From CAYLNK01 sp964384675 (GTDB lineage: Bacteria > Acidobacteriota > Thermoanaerobaculia > UBA5066): a stretch of 64,000 nt of DNA. A program made the translations under genes and the position numbers. Where the stretch lies: assembly GCA_964384675.1 (NCBI GenBank), contig CAYLNK010000002.1:1-64000 (forward strand), written 5' to 3'. Within the stretch, counting starts at the first letter, position 1. The number at the start of each line of letters is the position of its first letter. Positions 43,824 to 52,699 of the stretch are shown one piece after another. Under the pieces are notes generated by a model. That model did no database searches and was not told the DNA's origin. It was given only the letters and a program-made list of their open reading frames with translations.

Positions 43824-44846
43824 ATGGCCAGCGAGATAGAGCCCGCGCCGGACGTCTCCGCGTACGACACCGCCGTGCTGTCGGCTGGCTGGACTCCCGA
43901 GCTGACCGGGCACGAGCCGGTCGTGCTCTGGGAGAAGGGCGAACGGACGGGCGGCGCCGTCCTTCTCGTCGCGGGCACCGCTGCCTTCACGATGGAGACG
44001 CCGCTCGGGCCGTACACGTTGTGCCAGCTGACCGCGCCATGCCTGGTCGGGGTCGGCGAGCTCCTGATGATCGGATCGGGGCGGCTCCACGGCGTGACGG
44101 TGGGACCCCGGTCCGCGTTCGTGAAGATCCCGGCGAGCGAGCTGCGCCCCCACCTCCTCCACGAGGACCCGGTCGGCGCGTCCTGCCGCCGGCTGGCGCT
44201 CGCCTCGCTGGGGCGCGCCATCCGCCGCACGAACGCTGGGCTGGGCCGCTTCTTCTCGACGCCGGGCAGGGAAGGCGCCGGGCACCTCCCCGGCGCGGGG
44301 CCGAAGCCGGCGGCCTCCGATCCGGCCGACTCGCAGAAGGCGGGGAGCCTCTTCGAGACGCTCGGCCTCGACCCGCGGACGCTCCCGAACCTCGGCCTCC
44401 GCGAGCGCCGCTACGCACCGGGGGAGCGGCTGGCGAGCGAGGGGGAAGAGGCCGACGAGGCGTTCCTCATCGAGACGGGACGGGTGCGCGTGTCGAAGGA
44501 CATCGCCGGGCAGGGCGAGGAGGCCCTCGGCTTCTGCGAGGCGGGGGAGTTCGTGGGCGAGATGGCGCTCCTCGACCGGTCGGCGCGCTCCGCGGACCTG
44601 ATCGCCCACGAGGGACCGGTCTCGGTCTTCGTCCTCTCGCGCGACGTCTTTCGCGCGCTGCTGGACCACCCGCCGCGCGGGTCGGCTCCGCTCCTCTCGG
44701 GGATCGCCATGGCGCTCTCGCTCCGGCTCGAGCAGGCGATCAAGAGGTCGGTCGCGTTCTTCGTGATGTCGGGGGGGAACACGTCGTCGGAGATGCCGCC
44801 GGCCGGCTTCCTCTTCGGCGAGGACGAGACGGCCGACGAGGGCTGA
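43824..44846 (+). CDS. Cyclic-nucleotide-binding-domain protein without DNA-binding domain
   Basis: A 340-residue soluble protein. Residues about 190-300 form a cNMP-binding/Crp-like jelly roll (YAPGERLASEGEEADEAFLI, EAGEFVGEMALLDRSARSAD). The phosphate-binding cassette reads GEMALLDRSARSA, close to the canonical form. The first 130 residues look like a second, degenerate copy (VLWEKGERTGGAVLLVAGTA). A helix-turn-helix is not seen; the C-terminus is helical then acidic. It could sense cyclic nucleotides and act through protein contacts. The operon relation to the next gene (23-base gap) is likely. Confidence 0.8.
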   Translation: MASEIEPAPDVSAYDTAVLSAGWTPELTGHEPVVLWEKGERTGGAVLLVAGTAAFTMETPLGPYTLCQLTAPCLVGVGELLMIGSGRLHGVTVGPRSAFVKIPASELRPHLLHEDPVGASCRRLALASLGRAIRRTNAGLGRFFSTPGREGAGHLPGAGPKPAASDPADSQKAGSLFETLGLDPRTLPNLGLRERRYAPGERLASEGEEADEAFLIETGRVRVSKDIAGQGEEALGFCEAGEFVGEMALLDRSARSADLIAHEGPVSVFVLSRDVFRALLDHPPRGSAPLLSGIAMALSLRLEQAIKRSVAFFVMSGGNTSSEMPPAGFLFGEDETADEG

Positions 44847-44868
44847 CGCGGAGCCGCCCAGGATCCGA

Positions 44869-47800
44869 TTGCTGACCGAATCCCGTCCGCGCGTCGCCCC
44901 GGTGGCCCTGCTGCTCTTCGGCTCCGGGCTCTGCTCCCTCGTCTATCAGATCGTCTGGCTGCGCGAGCTCCGGAACGTCTTCGGGTCCTCGACGCCGGCC
45001 ACCGCGGCCGTCCTCGGGATCTTCATGGGCGGGCTGGGGCTCGGGGGGCTGCTGCTGGGGCGGCGGGCGGACCGGCACCGGAATCCGCTGCTCCTCTACG
45101 CGAGGCTGGAGGGCGGGATCGCGGCCGCCGCGCTCCTCACGCTCCCGCTGGTGAGGCTGGTCGAGCTGGCCTACTACGCGAGCGGCGGCTCGCCCGCGCT
45201 GGGGATGACCGGTGCGACGCTCCTGCGCCTCCTCCTCGCCGCGTCGATGCTCGGCGTGCCGACGTTCCTGATGGGCGGGACGCTCCCGGCGGCGGTCCGC
45301 GCCGTCCTGCGGCCTGGCGACGTGAGGCGGCGGGCGGTCGCGACGCTGTACGGCGTCAACACCCTCGGGGCGGTCGCCGGCGTCGTCGGGGCGAACTTCT
45401 TCGCGCTCGAGATCCTCGGCAACCGGCGGACGCTCCTGATCGGTGTGCTGCTGAACCTGCTGGTCGCCATCACCGCCCGCGCCCGCTCGCGGGTCGCCGG
45501 CGAGACGGCCGTCGATGGGGCCGAGGCGCCCACCCCCTCCGGCTGGCCCGAGACGCCGAGCGGCGGGGCCGCGGGGGTCTTCACCTGGGCGGCGGCGGCG
45601 GTGGCCGGCTTCTCGTTCCTCCTCCTCGAGCTGGTCTGGTACCGGATGCTCGCGCCGATCCTCGGTGGCTCGACGTTCACGTTCGGCCTCATCCTGGCGA
45701 CGGCGCTCCTCGGCATCGGACTCGGCGGGCTTCTCTACGCGCTCTCCGCCGGCGACCAGCCGGCGTCCCTGCCTCTGTTCGCCGCGACCTGCGGGCTCGA
45801 GGCCCTCGCCATCGTGGTCCCGTTCGCCCTCGGGGACCGCCTGGCCGTGCTGGCGGCGCTGCTGCGCCCCCTGGAGACGCTCGGTTTCACGGGCAACCTG
45901 ATCGGCTGGTCGCTCGTGTGCGGCGCCGTCGTGCTCCCCGCGGCGATCGTGTCGGGGGTCCAGTTTCCCCTCCTGATCTCGCTCGCGGGCGCGGGGCGGG
46001 ACAACGCCGGCCACGACGTGGGGCGGGTCTACGCGTTCAACACGCTCGGTGCCATCGCGGGCTCTCTGGCTGGCGGATTCGGCCTGATGCCGCTGCTCAC
46101 GGCTCCCGGCTGCTGGAAGCTGGCGGCGTGGCTGATGGTCGTCCTGTGCGCCGCGTCGGCGCTCCTGGCGTTCCGTGCGCGCCGTCCCGGCTGGAGCGGA
46201 CCGGTCTTCGCGGCGAGCGCGGCGCTCCTCCTCCTCTCGGCGCGTGGCCCGACGGCCGTCTGGCGCCATTCGCCGATCGGGGCGGGCCGGATCGACCTGA
46301 CCCACAAGACCACCAACGAGGTGCGCGACTGGATGGCGCACGTGAGTAGCGGCCCCGTCTGGGAGACCGAGGGCGTGGAGAGCAGCATCGCCCTGGACGG
46401 TCTCGACGGCTACGCGTTCATCGTGAACGGCAAGTCCGACGGCAACGCGGTCGGCGACGCCCCGACGCAGGTGATGGGCGGCCTCCTCGGGGCCCTTCTC
46501 CACCCCGGGCCGAAGCGCAGCCTCGTGGTCGGTCTGGGGACCGGGAGCACCGCGGGCTGGCTGGGGAAGGTGCCGGGCATGGAACGCGTCGACGTGGTCG
46601 AGATCGAGCCCGAGATCCGGGAGGTCGCGGCGCGGTGCGCGGCGGCCAATCAGGACGTCCTCGGGCAGCCCAACGTCCGGATCGTCTACGGAGACGCGCG
46701 CGAGCTGCTCCTCGTCACGCGGGACCGCTACGACCTCGTCTTCTCGGAGCCGTCCAACCCGTTCCGCGCGGGGATCGCCAGCCTCTTCACCGAAGAGTTC
46801 TACGGGGCCGTGGCCCGGCGGCTGACGGAAGGCGGCGTCTTCGTCCAGTGGGTCCAGGCGTACGAGATCGACGCACGCACGGTCGAGACGATCATGCGGA
46901 CGCTCCAGGGCGCGTTCGGCCACGTCCAGGTGTGGCAGACGATCGACAAGGACATGGTCCTCGTCGCGTCCCGGGCCGCGCGACCGGTCGACGCGGACGA
47001 GCTCCGGAGGCGGATCGCCGGGGAGCCGTATCGCGCGGCGCTGCGCATCGCGTGGCGCGTCGACTCGGTGGAGGGGCTCCTCGCGCACCTGGTCGCGGAC
47101 GACACGTTCACGCGACACGTCGCGACGTACACGGCGAGCCCGGTCAACACGGACGATCGGAACGCGGTGGAGTTCGGGCTGGCCCGGAGCGTGGGCCGCG
47201 GACGGGGCGACGTGGTCGCGGAGATCCGGGCCGCCGCCGCGCGGCTCGGCATGCGGGACCGTTCGTTCCGGGGGGCGTTCGACCCGGAGCTGGTCCGGCG
47301 CCATCGGACGACCTCGCCGTTGATCGCCGGGACGGACGTGCTCGAGGACCCCCGGATCGCGAGCGTGGTCTCCGCTCATCGCGACGGCCGTTACGCGGAG
47401 GCGGGCCGGCGCTTTCGGGAGCTCGGTCTGACGCCGGCCTCGCACGCGGAGACCCTGATCGCCGCCGAGAGCTTCGCCCGCACCGGAGACGACGCCTGCC
47501 TCCCCCTTCTCGGGCCGCTCCGCGAGTACGACGCCGTCGAGGGGCACCTCGTGGCCGCGACCTACCTGGACGCGAAGGGCCGTCCGGACGACGCCACGCG
47601 CGCCCTCGCGGCCGGCTTCCGGCTCTGCCGAAGCTGGCCCTGGGCCGACACGGGCCTCCTGTTCCGCGCCGTCGGGCTCGCCAACGAGCTGGTGACGGGC
47701 GCCGCGAGCGCGGCCGCGGTGGAGGCGCTGGCCGAGGCCGTCGACGAGCCGTTCGTCCTCCACCGGCTCGGGGAGGTGCGCCGGCTCCTCGTCCTGAACG

Positions 47801-48024
47801 TCGCCCGGCGCCTCGAGAAGGGGTGCGGACCGCGGGTCATGAAGGCGCTCGCGCTCCAGGAGCCGCACGTGCGGATGAGGGCCGACCTCCTCGACATCCG
47901 CGCGGCGTGCTACGCGGAGAATGGCCACCCGCTGGCCGCGCTCGCCGCGCGGGAGCGCGACGAGTTCCGAGAGGGGGAGCCCCAGGTGCTCGGTAGTGAC
48001 CTGCCTGCCCCCCGGCCGCGCTGA
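44869..48024 (+). CDS. Membrane-fused spermidine synthase-like protein with helical C-terminal extension
   Basis: A 1051-residue protein with TTG start. The first about 470 residues hold some twelve hydrophobic helices with MFS-like loops (GLGGLLLGRRADRHRNPLLL, FLMGGTLPAAVRAV). A Rossmann-fold polyamine-synthase-like domain follows (VVGLGTGSTAGWLGK near 550, VDVVEIEPEI, VYGDARELLL, FSEPSNPFRAGIASLFT). The Asp of the usual active-site DSS/DPS-type motif is replaced in SEPSNP, as in many fused homologues, so true spermidine synthesis is doubtful. Residues 830-1051 are helical, TPR-like. The membrane-embedded form is common in G+C-rich Gram-negatives and is uncharacterised. Confidence 0.85.
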   Translation: MLTESRPRVAPVALLLFGSGLCSLVYQIVWLRELRNVFGSSTPATAAVLGIFMGGLGLGGLLLGRRADRHRNPLLLYARLEGGIAAAALLTLPLVRLVELAYYASGGSPALGMTGATLLRLLLAASMLGVPTFLMGGTLPAAVRAVLRPGDVRRRAVATLYGVNTLGAVAGVVGANFFALEILGNRRTLLIGVLLNLLVAITARARSRVAGETAVDGAEAPTPSGWPETPSGGAAGVFTWAAAAVAGFSFLLLELVWYRMLAPILGGSTFTFGLILATALLGIGLGGLLYALSAGDQPASLPLFAATCGLEALAIVVPFALGDRLAVLAALLRPLETLGFTGNLIGWSLVCGAVVLPAAIVSGVQFPLLISLAGAGRDNAGHDVGRVYAFNTLGAIAGSLAGGFGLMPLLTAPGCWKLAAWLMVVLCAASALLAFRARRPGWSGPVFAASAALLLLSARGPTAVWRHSPIGAGRIDLTHKTTNEVRDWMAHVSSGPVWETEGVESSIALDGLDGYAFIVNGKSDGNAVGDAPTQVMGGLLGALLHPGPKRSLVVGLGTGSTAGWLGKVPGMERVDVVEIEPEIREVAARCAAANQDVLGQPNVRIVYGDARELLLVTRDRYDLVFSEPSNPFRAGIASLFTEEFYGAVARRLTEGGVFVQWVQAYEIDARTVETIMRTLQGAFGHVQVWQTIDKDMVLVASRAARPVDADELRRRIAGEPYRAALRIAWRVDSVEGLLAHLVADDTFTRHVATYTASPVNTDDRNAVEFGLARSVGRGRGDVVAEIRAAAARLGMRDRSFRGAFDPELVRRHRTTSPLIAGTDVLEDPRIASVVSAHRDGRYAEAGRRFRELGLTPASHAETLIAAESFARTGDDACLPLLGPLREYDAVEGHLVAATYLDAKGRPDDATRALAAGFRLCRSWPWADTGLLFRAVGLANELVTGAASAAAVEALAEAVDEPFVLHRLGEVRRLLVLNVARRLEKGCGPRVMKALALQEPHVRMRADLLDIRAACYAENGHPLAALAARERDEFREGEPQVLGSDLPAPRPR

Positions 48025-48027
48025 GGC

Positions 48028-48051
48028 GGGATCCCCTCGTCTCGGGATCCC
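48028..48051. terminator. Bidirectional hairpin between convergent genes
   Basis: Two copies of the palindrome GGGATCCC (48028-48035 and 48044-48051) separated by CTCGTCTC can pair, placed exactly in the 31-base gap between the stops at 48024 (plus) and 48056 (minus). Confidence 0.5.
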
Positions 48052-48055
48052 TTCG

Positions 48056-49834
48056 TCACCACCCCGCGATCGACCGCTCGCCGCGCACGTCGGCGCCGCC
48101 GAAAAGGGTGCCGTTCTTCGGGTCCACGCCGACCGCCGTCACCGCGGTCCCCATCCGCCAGGGGCCGACGACCCGCAGGTCGTGGCCGCGGCGCTTCAGG
48201 TCTTCGAGCACGTCCCAGGAGAAGCGGTCCTCCACGGTCAGGACGCCCGGCTGGTCGAGGTGCTCGCGGAACGAGTTCCGCATGTGCTCGGAGTTGATCC
48301 GTGGCGCCTCGATCGCGGCCTGGATCGGCATGCCGAAGTCGAGGTGGGCGAGGAGGACGTTCAGCAGCTGCTGGTCCTGGCTGTCGCCGCCCGGCGTCGC
48401 GATCGCGAGGTACGGCGCGCCGTCCTTCAGGATCACGGTCGGCGTCAGGGTGATGCGGGGCCTCTTGCGGGGCGCCACGACGTTCGGGCTCTTCGGGTCG
48501 AGGGAGAACTGCTGCATCCGCTGCGACAGCGGGACCCCGGTGTCTCCGGCGATGAACGCTCCGTCCAGGACCCAGGCGCCCGACGTCACCGCGGAGAAGA
48601 GGTTCCCCGAGGCGTCGACGGCGTTCACCGCCGTGGTGTCGCCGGCGACGCCGGTCGCGCCGGAAGGGCGCGGCTCCGCGGTCACGGGAGCCGGGGCACC
48701 CCCCGGCACGCCGGGCCGGTGCTCCCTGGACGCGCGCTTCGGGTCGATCAGCTTGCGTCGCTCGTCCGCGTACGCCAGGGAGAGAAGCGCCTCGGCGGGT
48801 ACCTTCGCGAAGTCCGGGTCGCCGTAGAAGGCGTCGCGATCGTCGAAGGCCAGCTTCATCGCCTCGGTGAAGTGGTGCAGGTGATCGGCCGACTGGAACC
48901 CCATCGCCTTCAGATCGAACCCGGACAGCAGGTTCAGGGTCTGGAGCAGCACCGGCCCCTGCGTGAAGAAGCCTGGCTTGTAGACGTCGTAGCCGCGGTA
49001 CCGCGCCGAGACCGGCTTCTCGAGCCGCCCCCGGTACGTGGCGAGGTCGTCCTCGGAGAGGAGGCCGCCCGCGTCGCGGCATGCCTTCACCAGGCGCTTC
49101 GCGACACTTCCCGTGTAAAACGCGTTGCGCCCCGCCTCGATCGCCTTCTTCCGGTCCATCGAGCGGCGGAACTCGGCGTCGTCCGCCGCGGCGATCGCGC
49201 GAAGGGTGCGGGCCAGGTCGGGCTGCCGGAACACCTCGCCGATCGCCGGGACGCGCCCGTCGGGGTAGTAGACGGCCATCGTGCTCGGGTATCGCTCGCT
49301 GTTCTTGCGCTCCCGTTCGAGCGTGTCGTGGAGGATCGAGTACATCGGGAAGCCGTCCGCGAGCTCGATCGCCGGGGCGAGCACCTCCGAGAGGCGGCGG
49401 GTGCCGTAGCTCGACAGGACGAGCGCCATCGCGTCCAGCACGGCGGGCACGGTCGCCGCTTTCGGGCCGTGGAAGTCGACGTACGGCTTCCCGGCCCAGA
49501 CCTCGGGCCGCGCCGCGGCCGGGGCGACGCCCTGCCCGTTCACGACGACGACCTCCTTCCGCTTGGCGTCGTACAGGACGACCGGCGCCTCTCCCCCGAA
49601 CCCGAACAGCTGGATCTCGGTGACGCTCGCCGCGAAGACCGCGGCGACGCCCGCGTCGAAGGCGTTCCCGCCGTCCCGGAACGTCCTCATCGCCGCCTCG
49701 GTCGCGAAGTGGCGTCCCGCCGCCACCGCGTACCTCCGGGCGTTCATCTCGGGGCGCATCCGCTGATCGGAGCGGGCCGGGGACGCGAGCAGGGCGAGGG
49801 TGGCCAGGGCGGCCAGGGTGGCTCGGTTGCGCAT
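48056..49834 (-). CDS. ggt: Gamma-glutamyltranspeptidase
   Basis: A 592-residue Ntn-hydrolase precursor with a signal peptide (ATLAALATLALLASPARS), so it is periplasmic. The large subunit contains GGNAFDAGVAAVFA. The autocleavage/nucleophile Thr lies in GDTTAVNAVDASGN at about residue 400, preceded by a Pro/Gly-rich loop of about 35 residues that marks the subunit border. The substrate-binding region of the small subunit (PLSQRMQQFSLDPKSPN and RPRITLTPTVILKDG, ATPGGDSQDQQ) is present. It cleaves gamma-glutamyl bonds such as in glutathione, or acts as a cephalosporin-acylase-like relative. It stands alone. Confidence 0.93.
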   Translation of the reverse strand: MRNRATLAALATLALLASPARSDQRMRPEMNARRYAVAAGRHFATEAAMRTFRDGGNAFDAGVAAVFAASVTEIQLFGFGGEAPVVLYDAKRKEVVVVNGQGVAPAAARPEVWAGKPYVDFHGPKAATVPAVLDAMALVLSSYGTRRLSEVLAPAIELADGFPMYSILHDTLERERKNSERYPSTMAVYYPDGRVPAIGEVFRQPDLARTLRAIAAADDAEFRRSMDRKKAIEAGRNAFYTGSVAKRLVKACRDAGGLLSEDDLATYRGRLEKPVSARYRGYDVYKPGFFTQGPVLLQTLNLLSGFDLKAMGFQSADHLHHFTEAMKLAFDDRDAFYGDPDFAKVPAEALLSLAYADERRKLIDPKRASREHRPGVPGGAPAPVTAEPRPSGATGVAGDTTAVNAVDASGNLFSAVTSGAWVLDGAFIAGDTGVPLSQRMQQFSLDPKSPNVVAPRKRPRITLTPTVILKDGAPYLAIATPGGDSQDQQLLNVLLAHLDFGMPIQAAIEAPRINSEHMRNSFREHLDQPGVLTVEDRFSWDVLEDLKRRGHDLRVVGPWRMGTAVTAVGVDPKNGTLFGGADVRGERSIAGW

Positions 49835-49974
49835 TCTCGGGGCCTCCGCTCGGCATTCGAGCAGTCGCTTCCCGGCGCGTCAAGGCATCGGCTGGTACCG
49901 GGCGGTTCCATGTGGCAGGATCGGTGTCGGGGTGCCTCCGGCATCCCCCAATACTGAGGAGGTATCAAGTTCAG

Positions 49975-50784
49975 ATGAGCGTTCGAAAAGGCGGCTTCCG
50001 TTCCCGCTCGCTTCTCGCGTTCGGTGCGGTCCTGTTCCTCTTTCAGCTCGGTTGCGCCTGCACGAAGCCGGGGTGCGGCGGCTTCGCGATCACATCGCCC
50101 AAGGCGGGCCAGGTACTTCCGGCCGGTGATGTCGACGTGATCCTCGACCCCCTGCGTTCCGACTTCTGCAACCTCCCTCCGTCCGCCTACCAGGTGACCC
50201 TGGACGACGGTACTCCGGTCAGCGTCCCGGTCGCGGAGGTCCTGAAGGCCCGCTTCGCGAACGTGAAGCCGGGTGAGCACACCGCGCGCGCCGTCGCGCT
50301 CGACTCCAAGGGGCGGCCGCTCCAGTCGACCGCCGTCAAGTTCAGGGTCGAGGCGCCGGCGCCCGTCGCGCCTCCGCCGACCCCGACGCCCACCCCGACG
50401 CCGAAGCCCACCGACGAGACCCTGACGGTGACGAAGATCAACGATGGGGGCTACCTCAAGGACCTGTTCTTCGATTTCGACAAGTACGACGTCCGGGAGG
50501 ACCAGCGCGCCAACCAGGAGGCGAACGGGGCGTTCCTCGGCAAGAACTCCATGGTGAAGCTCACCGTCGAGGGCCACTGCGACGAGCGCGGGACGCGCCA
50601 GTACAACCTGGCCCTGGGCGAGAAGCGGGCGAACGCGGCCAAGGAGTACCTGGAGCGGCTCGGCATCGACGGTCGGCGGATGACGACGATCAGCTACGGC
50701 AAGGACAAGCCGTTCGCGGACGGACACGACGAGACCGCCTGGCAGAAGAACCGCCGGGCTCACTACGTCGCCACGTCCAACTGA
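49975..50784 (+). CDS. Pal/OmpA-like peptidoglycan-associated lipoprotein
   Basis: A 269-residue lipoprotein from ATG 49975 with GAGGAGG upstream. The lipobox is LGC in FLFQLGCAC. Residues about 30-125 form an Ig-like beta domain, unusual for Pal. A Pro/Thr repeat linker (TPTPTPTPKP) follows, then the OmpA-C domain (165-265). Its peptidoglycan-binding motif is complete: LTVEGHCDERGTRQYNLALG and NRRAHYV. It tethers the outer membrane to the cell wall. No tol genes are adjacent. A strong terminator follows. Confidence 0.88.
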   Translation: MSVRKGGFRSRSLLAFGAVLFLFQLGCACTKPGCGGFAITSPKAGQVLPAGDVDVILDPLRSDFCNLPPSAYQVTLDDGTPVSVPVAEVLKARFANVKPGEHTARAVALDSKGRPLQSTAVKFRVEAPAPVAPPPTPTPTPTPKPTDETLTVTKINDGGYLKDLFFDFDKYDVREDQRANQEANGAFLGKNSMVKLTVEGHCDERGTRQYNLALGEKRANAAKEYLERLGIDGRRMTTISYGKDKPFADGHDETAWQKNRRAHYVATSN

Positions 50785-50804
50785 CCTGACCCCGTTCCGG
50801 GTCG

Positions 50805-50838
50805 AAAAGGCGGGTCGAGACCCGCCTTTTCGTTTTTC
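50805..50838 (+). terminator. Rho-independent terminator
   Basis: Arms AAAAGGCGGGT (50805-50815) and ACCCGCCTTTT (50820-50830) with a CGAG loop, then CGTTTTTC. It ends the Pal-like lipoprotein gene. Confidence 0.88.
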
Positions 50839-50884
50839 TTTGGGTTCCTGAAACCTGGAGGGCGGCAGGGCATCGAAAGCGCGC

Positions 50885-51466
50885 ATGGCACGCCTCGTCC
50901 TCCTGCCCGACCCTGCCGCGGTTTCCCTGAAGGGGGCCTTCCGCGTGGGCCGTCGCGTCGCCCAGCTGGCTCGCTCGAGCCAGCCCGTGCGGCTCCTGGT
51001 CGCAGGCGGACGGGCGCTGGGCCCGCTCCTCGATCTCTTGGCGGCCGAGGGTCAGGGGTTCCGCGACGCGCTGCCCTGGGGCGGGCTGGAGATCGCCTGC
51101 CACGGCGAGGAGGCCCTCCGCCAGGTCGAGGAGCGGATCGTTGCGACCGGAATCCGTCCGGGGCTCGGCGTGACCGCGCCATCGGCCGGGGACGACACGT
51201 TCCAGCTGGCGCTCCTGGCGCTCGACGCCACCGGCCGGATACCTGCCCCCGACGACCTCGTGACGCGCGCCGACGAGGTCTGGGTGCTCGCCTCCGGCGA
51301 GGAGGACTCGGAGCCGACGGCGCGGCTCTTCGCCGAGATGGAGGGCTGGACGTGCGGCTTCGAGCCGACTCTCCTGGCCGATACCGCCGCGGCGAGCCGG
51401 ATCGACCCCGCGTCGATCAGCCGGGAGAGCTGCCGGTCCGACGTCTGCCTGCGGGTGGTGGTGTGA
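50885..51466 (+). CDS. Conserved-looking hypothetical protein
   Basis: A 193-residue soluble protein with no signal peptide. The alternating strand/helix pattern (VRLLVAGGRALGPLLDLLA, LEIACHGEEALRQVEERIV, ADEVWVLASGEEDSEPTARL) suggests an alpha/beta fold, with faint resemblance to the NagB/6-phosphogluconolactonase type but without the expected active-site residues. It precedes the ECF sigma factor gene by 46 bases. I do not recognise the family. Confidence 0.55.
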   Translation: MARLVLLPDPAAVSLKGAFRVGRRVAQLARSSQPVRLLVAGGRALGPLLDLLAAEGQGFRDALPWGGLEIACHGEEALRQVEERIVATGIRPGLGVTAPSAGDDTFQLALLALDATGRIPAPDDLVTRADEVWVLASGEEDSEPTARLFAEMEGWTCGFEPTLLADTAAASRIDPASISRESCRSDVCLRVVV

Positions 51467-51512
51467 GCCGCGGAGACTCTTTCGTGGTGCGGCGCACCGG
51501 ACGTGAGAGAGC

Positions 51513-52133
51513 ATGAGCGCGATGACCGTGCCGGCCACCGAGGAGCTGCTGGTCCTGGGGCTCAGGGCTGGCGACGAGGAAGCGTTCGTCCAGGTGGTAC
51601 GCCGCTACGGCGGTCCGCTCCTGGCCACGGCGCGCCGCTATCTGCGCAACGAGGAGGACGCCCGTGACGTCCTCCAGGAATCGCTGCTGCGGGCCCACCA
51701 GGCGATCGGCCGGTTCCAGGGAGGCTCGACGCTCTCCACGTGGCTCCACCGGATCGTGATCAACTCGTGCCTGATGCGGCTCCGCCGCACGCGACGCCAT
51801 CCCGAGGACTCGATCGAGGAGCTGCTGCCGGGCTTCCTCGAGGAGGGGCATTCCGCGGGAGGGCCGTTCGTCTCCTGGAGCGACGATGCGGCGGCGGCTC
51901 TCGAACGGAAGGAGCTGTGCGCTCGGGTCCGGGGTGCGATCGATCGCCTGCCCGACACGTACCGCACCGTCCTCCTCCTGCGTGACATGGAGGAGCTCGA
52001 CACCGCGGAGGTCGCCTCGCTCCTCGGCGTCACCGAGAACGCCGTCAAGATCCGCCTTCACCGGGCCCGGCAGGCGCTGCGCACGCTGCTCGACCAGGAC
52101 CTCTTCAGGAGCCCTTCATGTCCCGCCTCATGA
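51513..52133 (+). CDS. ECF-type RNA polymerase sigma factor
   Basis: A 206-residue group IV sigma factor. Region 2 runs from about residue 20 to 90 (FVQVVRRYGGPLLATARRYL, EEDARDVLQESLLRAHQAIG), with the -10 binding segment STWLHRIVINSCLMRLRR. Region 4 (about 135-200) has LPDTYRTVLLLRDMEELDTA and the helix-turn-helix EVASLLGVTENAVKIRLHRA. It overlaps a zinc-finger anti-sigma gene by 16 bases. The target promoters are unknown. Confidence 0.94.
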   Translation: MSAMTVPATEELLVLGLRAGDEEAFVQVVRRYGGPLLATARRYLRNEEDARDVLQESLLRAHQAIGRFQGGSTLSTWLHRIVINSCLMRLRRTRRHPEDSIEELLPGFLEEGHSAGGPFVSWSDDAAAALERKELCARVRGAIDRLPDTYRTVLLLRDMEELDTAEVASLLGVTENAVKIRLHRARQALRTLLDQDLFRSPSCPAS

Positions 52134-52381
52134 CCTGCCGCGAGCTCATCGAGTTCCTCTGGCGCTACCTCGACGGCGAGGTGAACGACGCCGAGCGCCT
52201 GGAGTTCGAGCTGCACCTCGCCCAGTGCACGTCGTGCGCGGCGTACATGGAGTCGTACCGGACGACGAAGCGGCTGGAGCGGCTCGGCTTCGAAGACCTC
52301 GACGCACCGGTGCCGGAGGAGGTCCCGGACGAGCTGGTGCAGGCCGTCCTGACCGCCAAGAGGCGGGGGCTCGCGACCTGA
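52118..52381 (+). CDS. Zinc-finger anti-sigma factor
   Basis: An 87-residue cytoplasmic protein. The ZAS signature H-x3-C-x2-C is present as HLAQCTSC (about residues 33-40), preceded by the helix REIL-like RELIEFLWRYLDGE typical of the anti-sigma domain. There is no membrane segment, so it is probably a soluble, redox- or zinc-sensitive anti-sigma factor. It overlaps the sigma gene end, indicating balanced translation. Confidence 0.9.
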   Translation: MSRLMTCRELIEFLWRYLDGEVNDAERLEFELHLAQCTSCAAYMESYRTTKRLERLGFEDLDAPVPEEVPDELVQAVLTAKRRGLAT

Positions 52382-52387
52382 TCCGGC

Positions 52388-52699
52388 CTACGTCCGGGCG
52401 CGCTCCACGCGCCAGGTGGCGAGGAACCCGTCCTGCGGCCCGAGCCAGGTGACGACGGTGGCCCGATCGCCCGGCTCGAGCGTGAACCCGTCCGCGGTGA
52501 CGCCGGACGGCAGCGCGTACCCGCTCGTCGACTCGCCGCCCCGCGCCACGAACGTCGCTCCTTCCGCGGGGCAGAGGTAGAGCATCGTCCAGCCAGGCGG
52601 ACGGTACGTGATGTGACCGGGATAAGCGTCCTCGACGTGCGGCGTCACCAGGTTGCGGCAGGCGCGAAAGGTCTCGACACGGGTCACGGCCTGGCTCAT
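52388..52699 (-). CDS. Small hypothetical protein translationally coupled to ftsH
   Basis: A 103-residue protein starting at ATG 52699, which overlaps the ftsH stop as ATGA. It has no signal peptide or membrane helix; the chain is beta-rich (GHITYRPPGWTMLYLCPAEG, DGFTLEPGDRATVVTWLGP) and could be a small barrel or cupin-like fold. The function is unknown; co-translation with ftsH suggests a link to the protease or to its regulation. Confidence 0.65.
   Translation of the reverse strand: MSQAVTRVETFRACRNLVTPHVEDAYPGHITYRPPGWTMLYLCPAEGATFVARGGESTSGYALPSGVTADGFTLEPGDRATVVTWLGPQDGFLATWRVERART

Noticed and set aside
50885..51466. 6-phosphogluconolactonase assignment for the hypothetical protein
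   Set aside because: Only a vague strand/helix resemblance; the catalytic and phosphate-binding signatures are missing.
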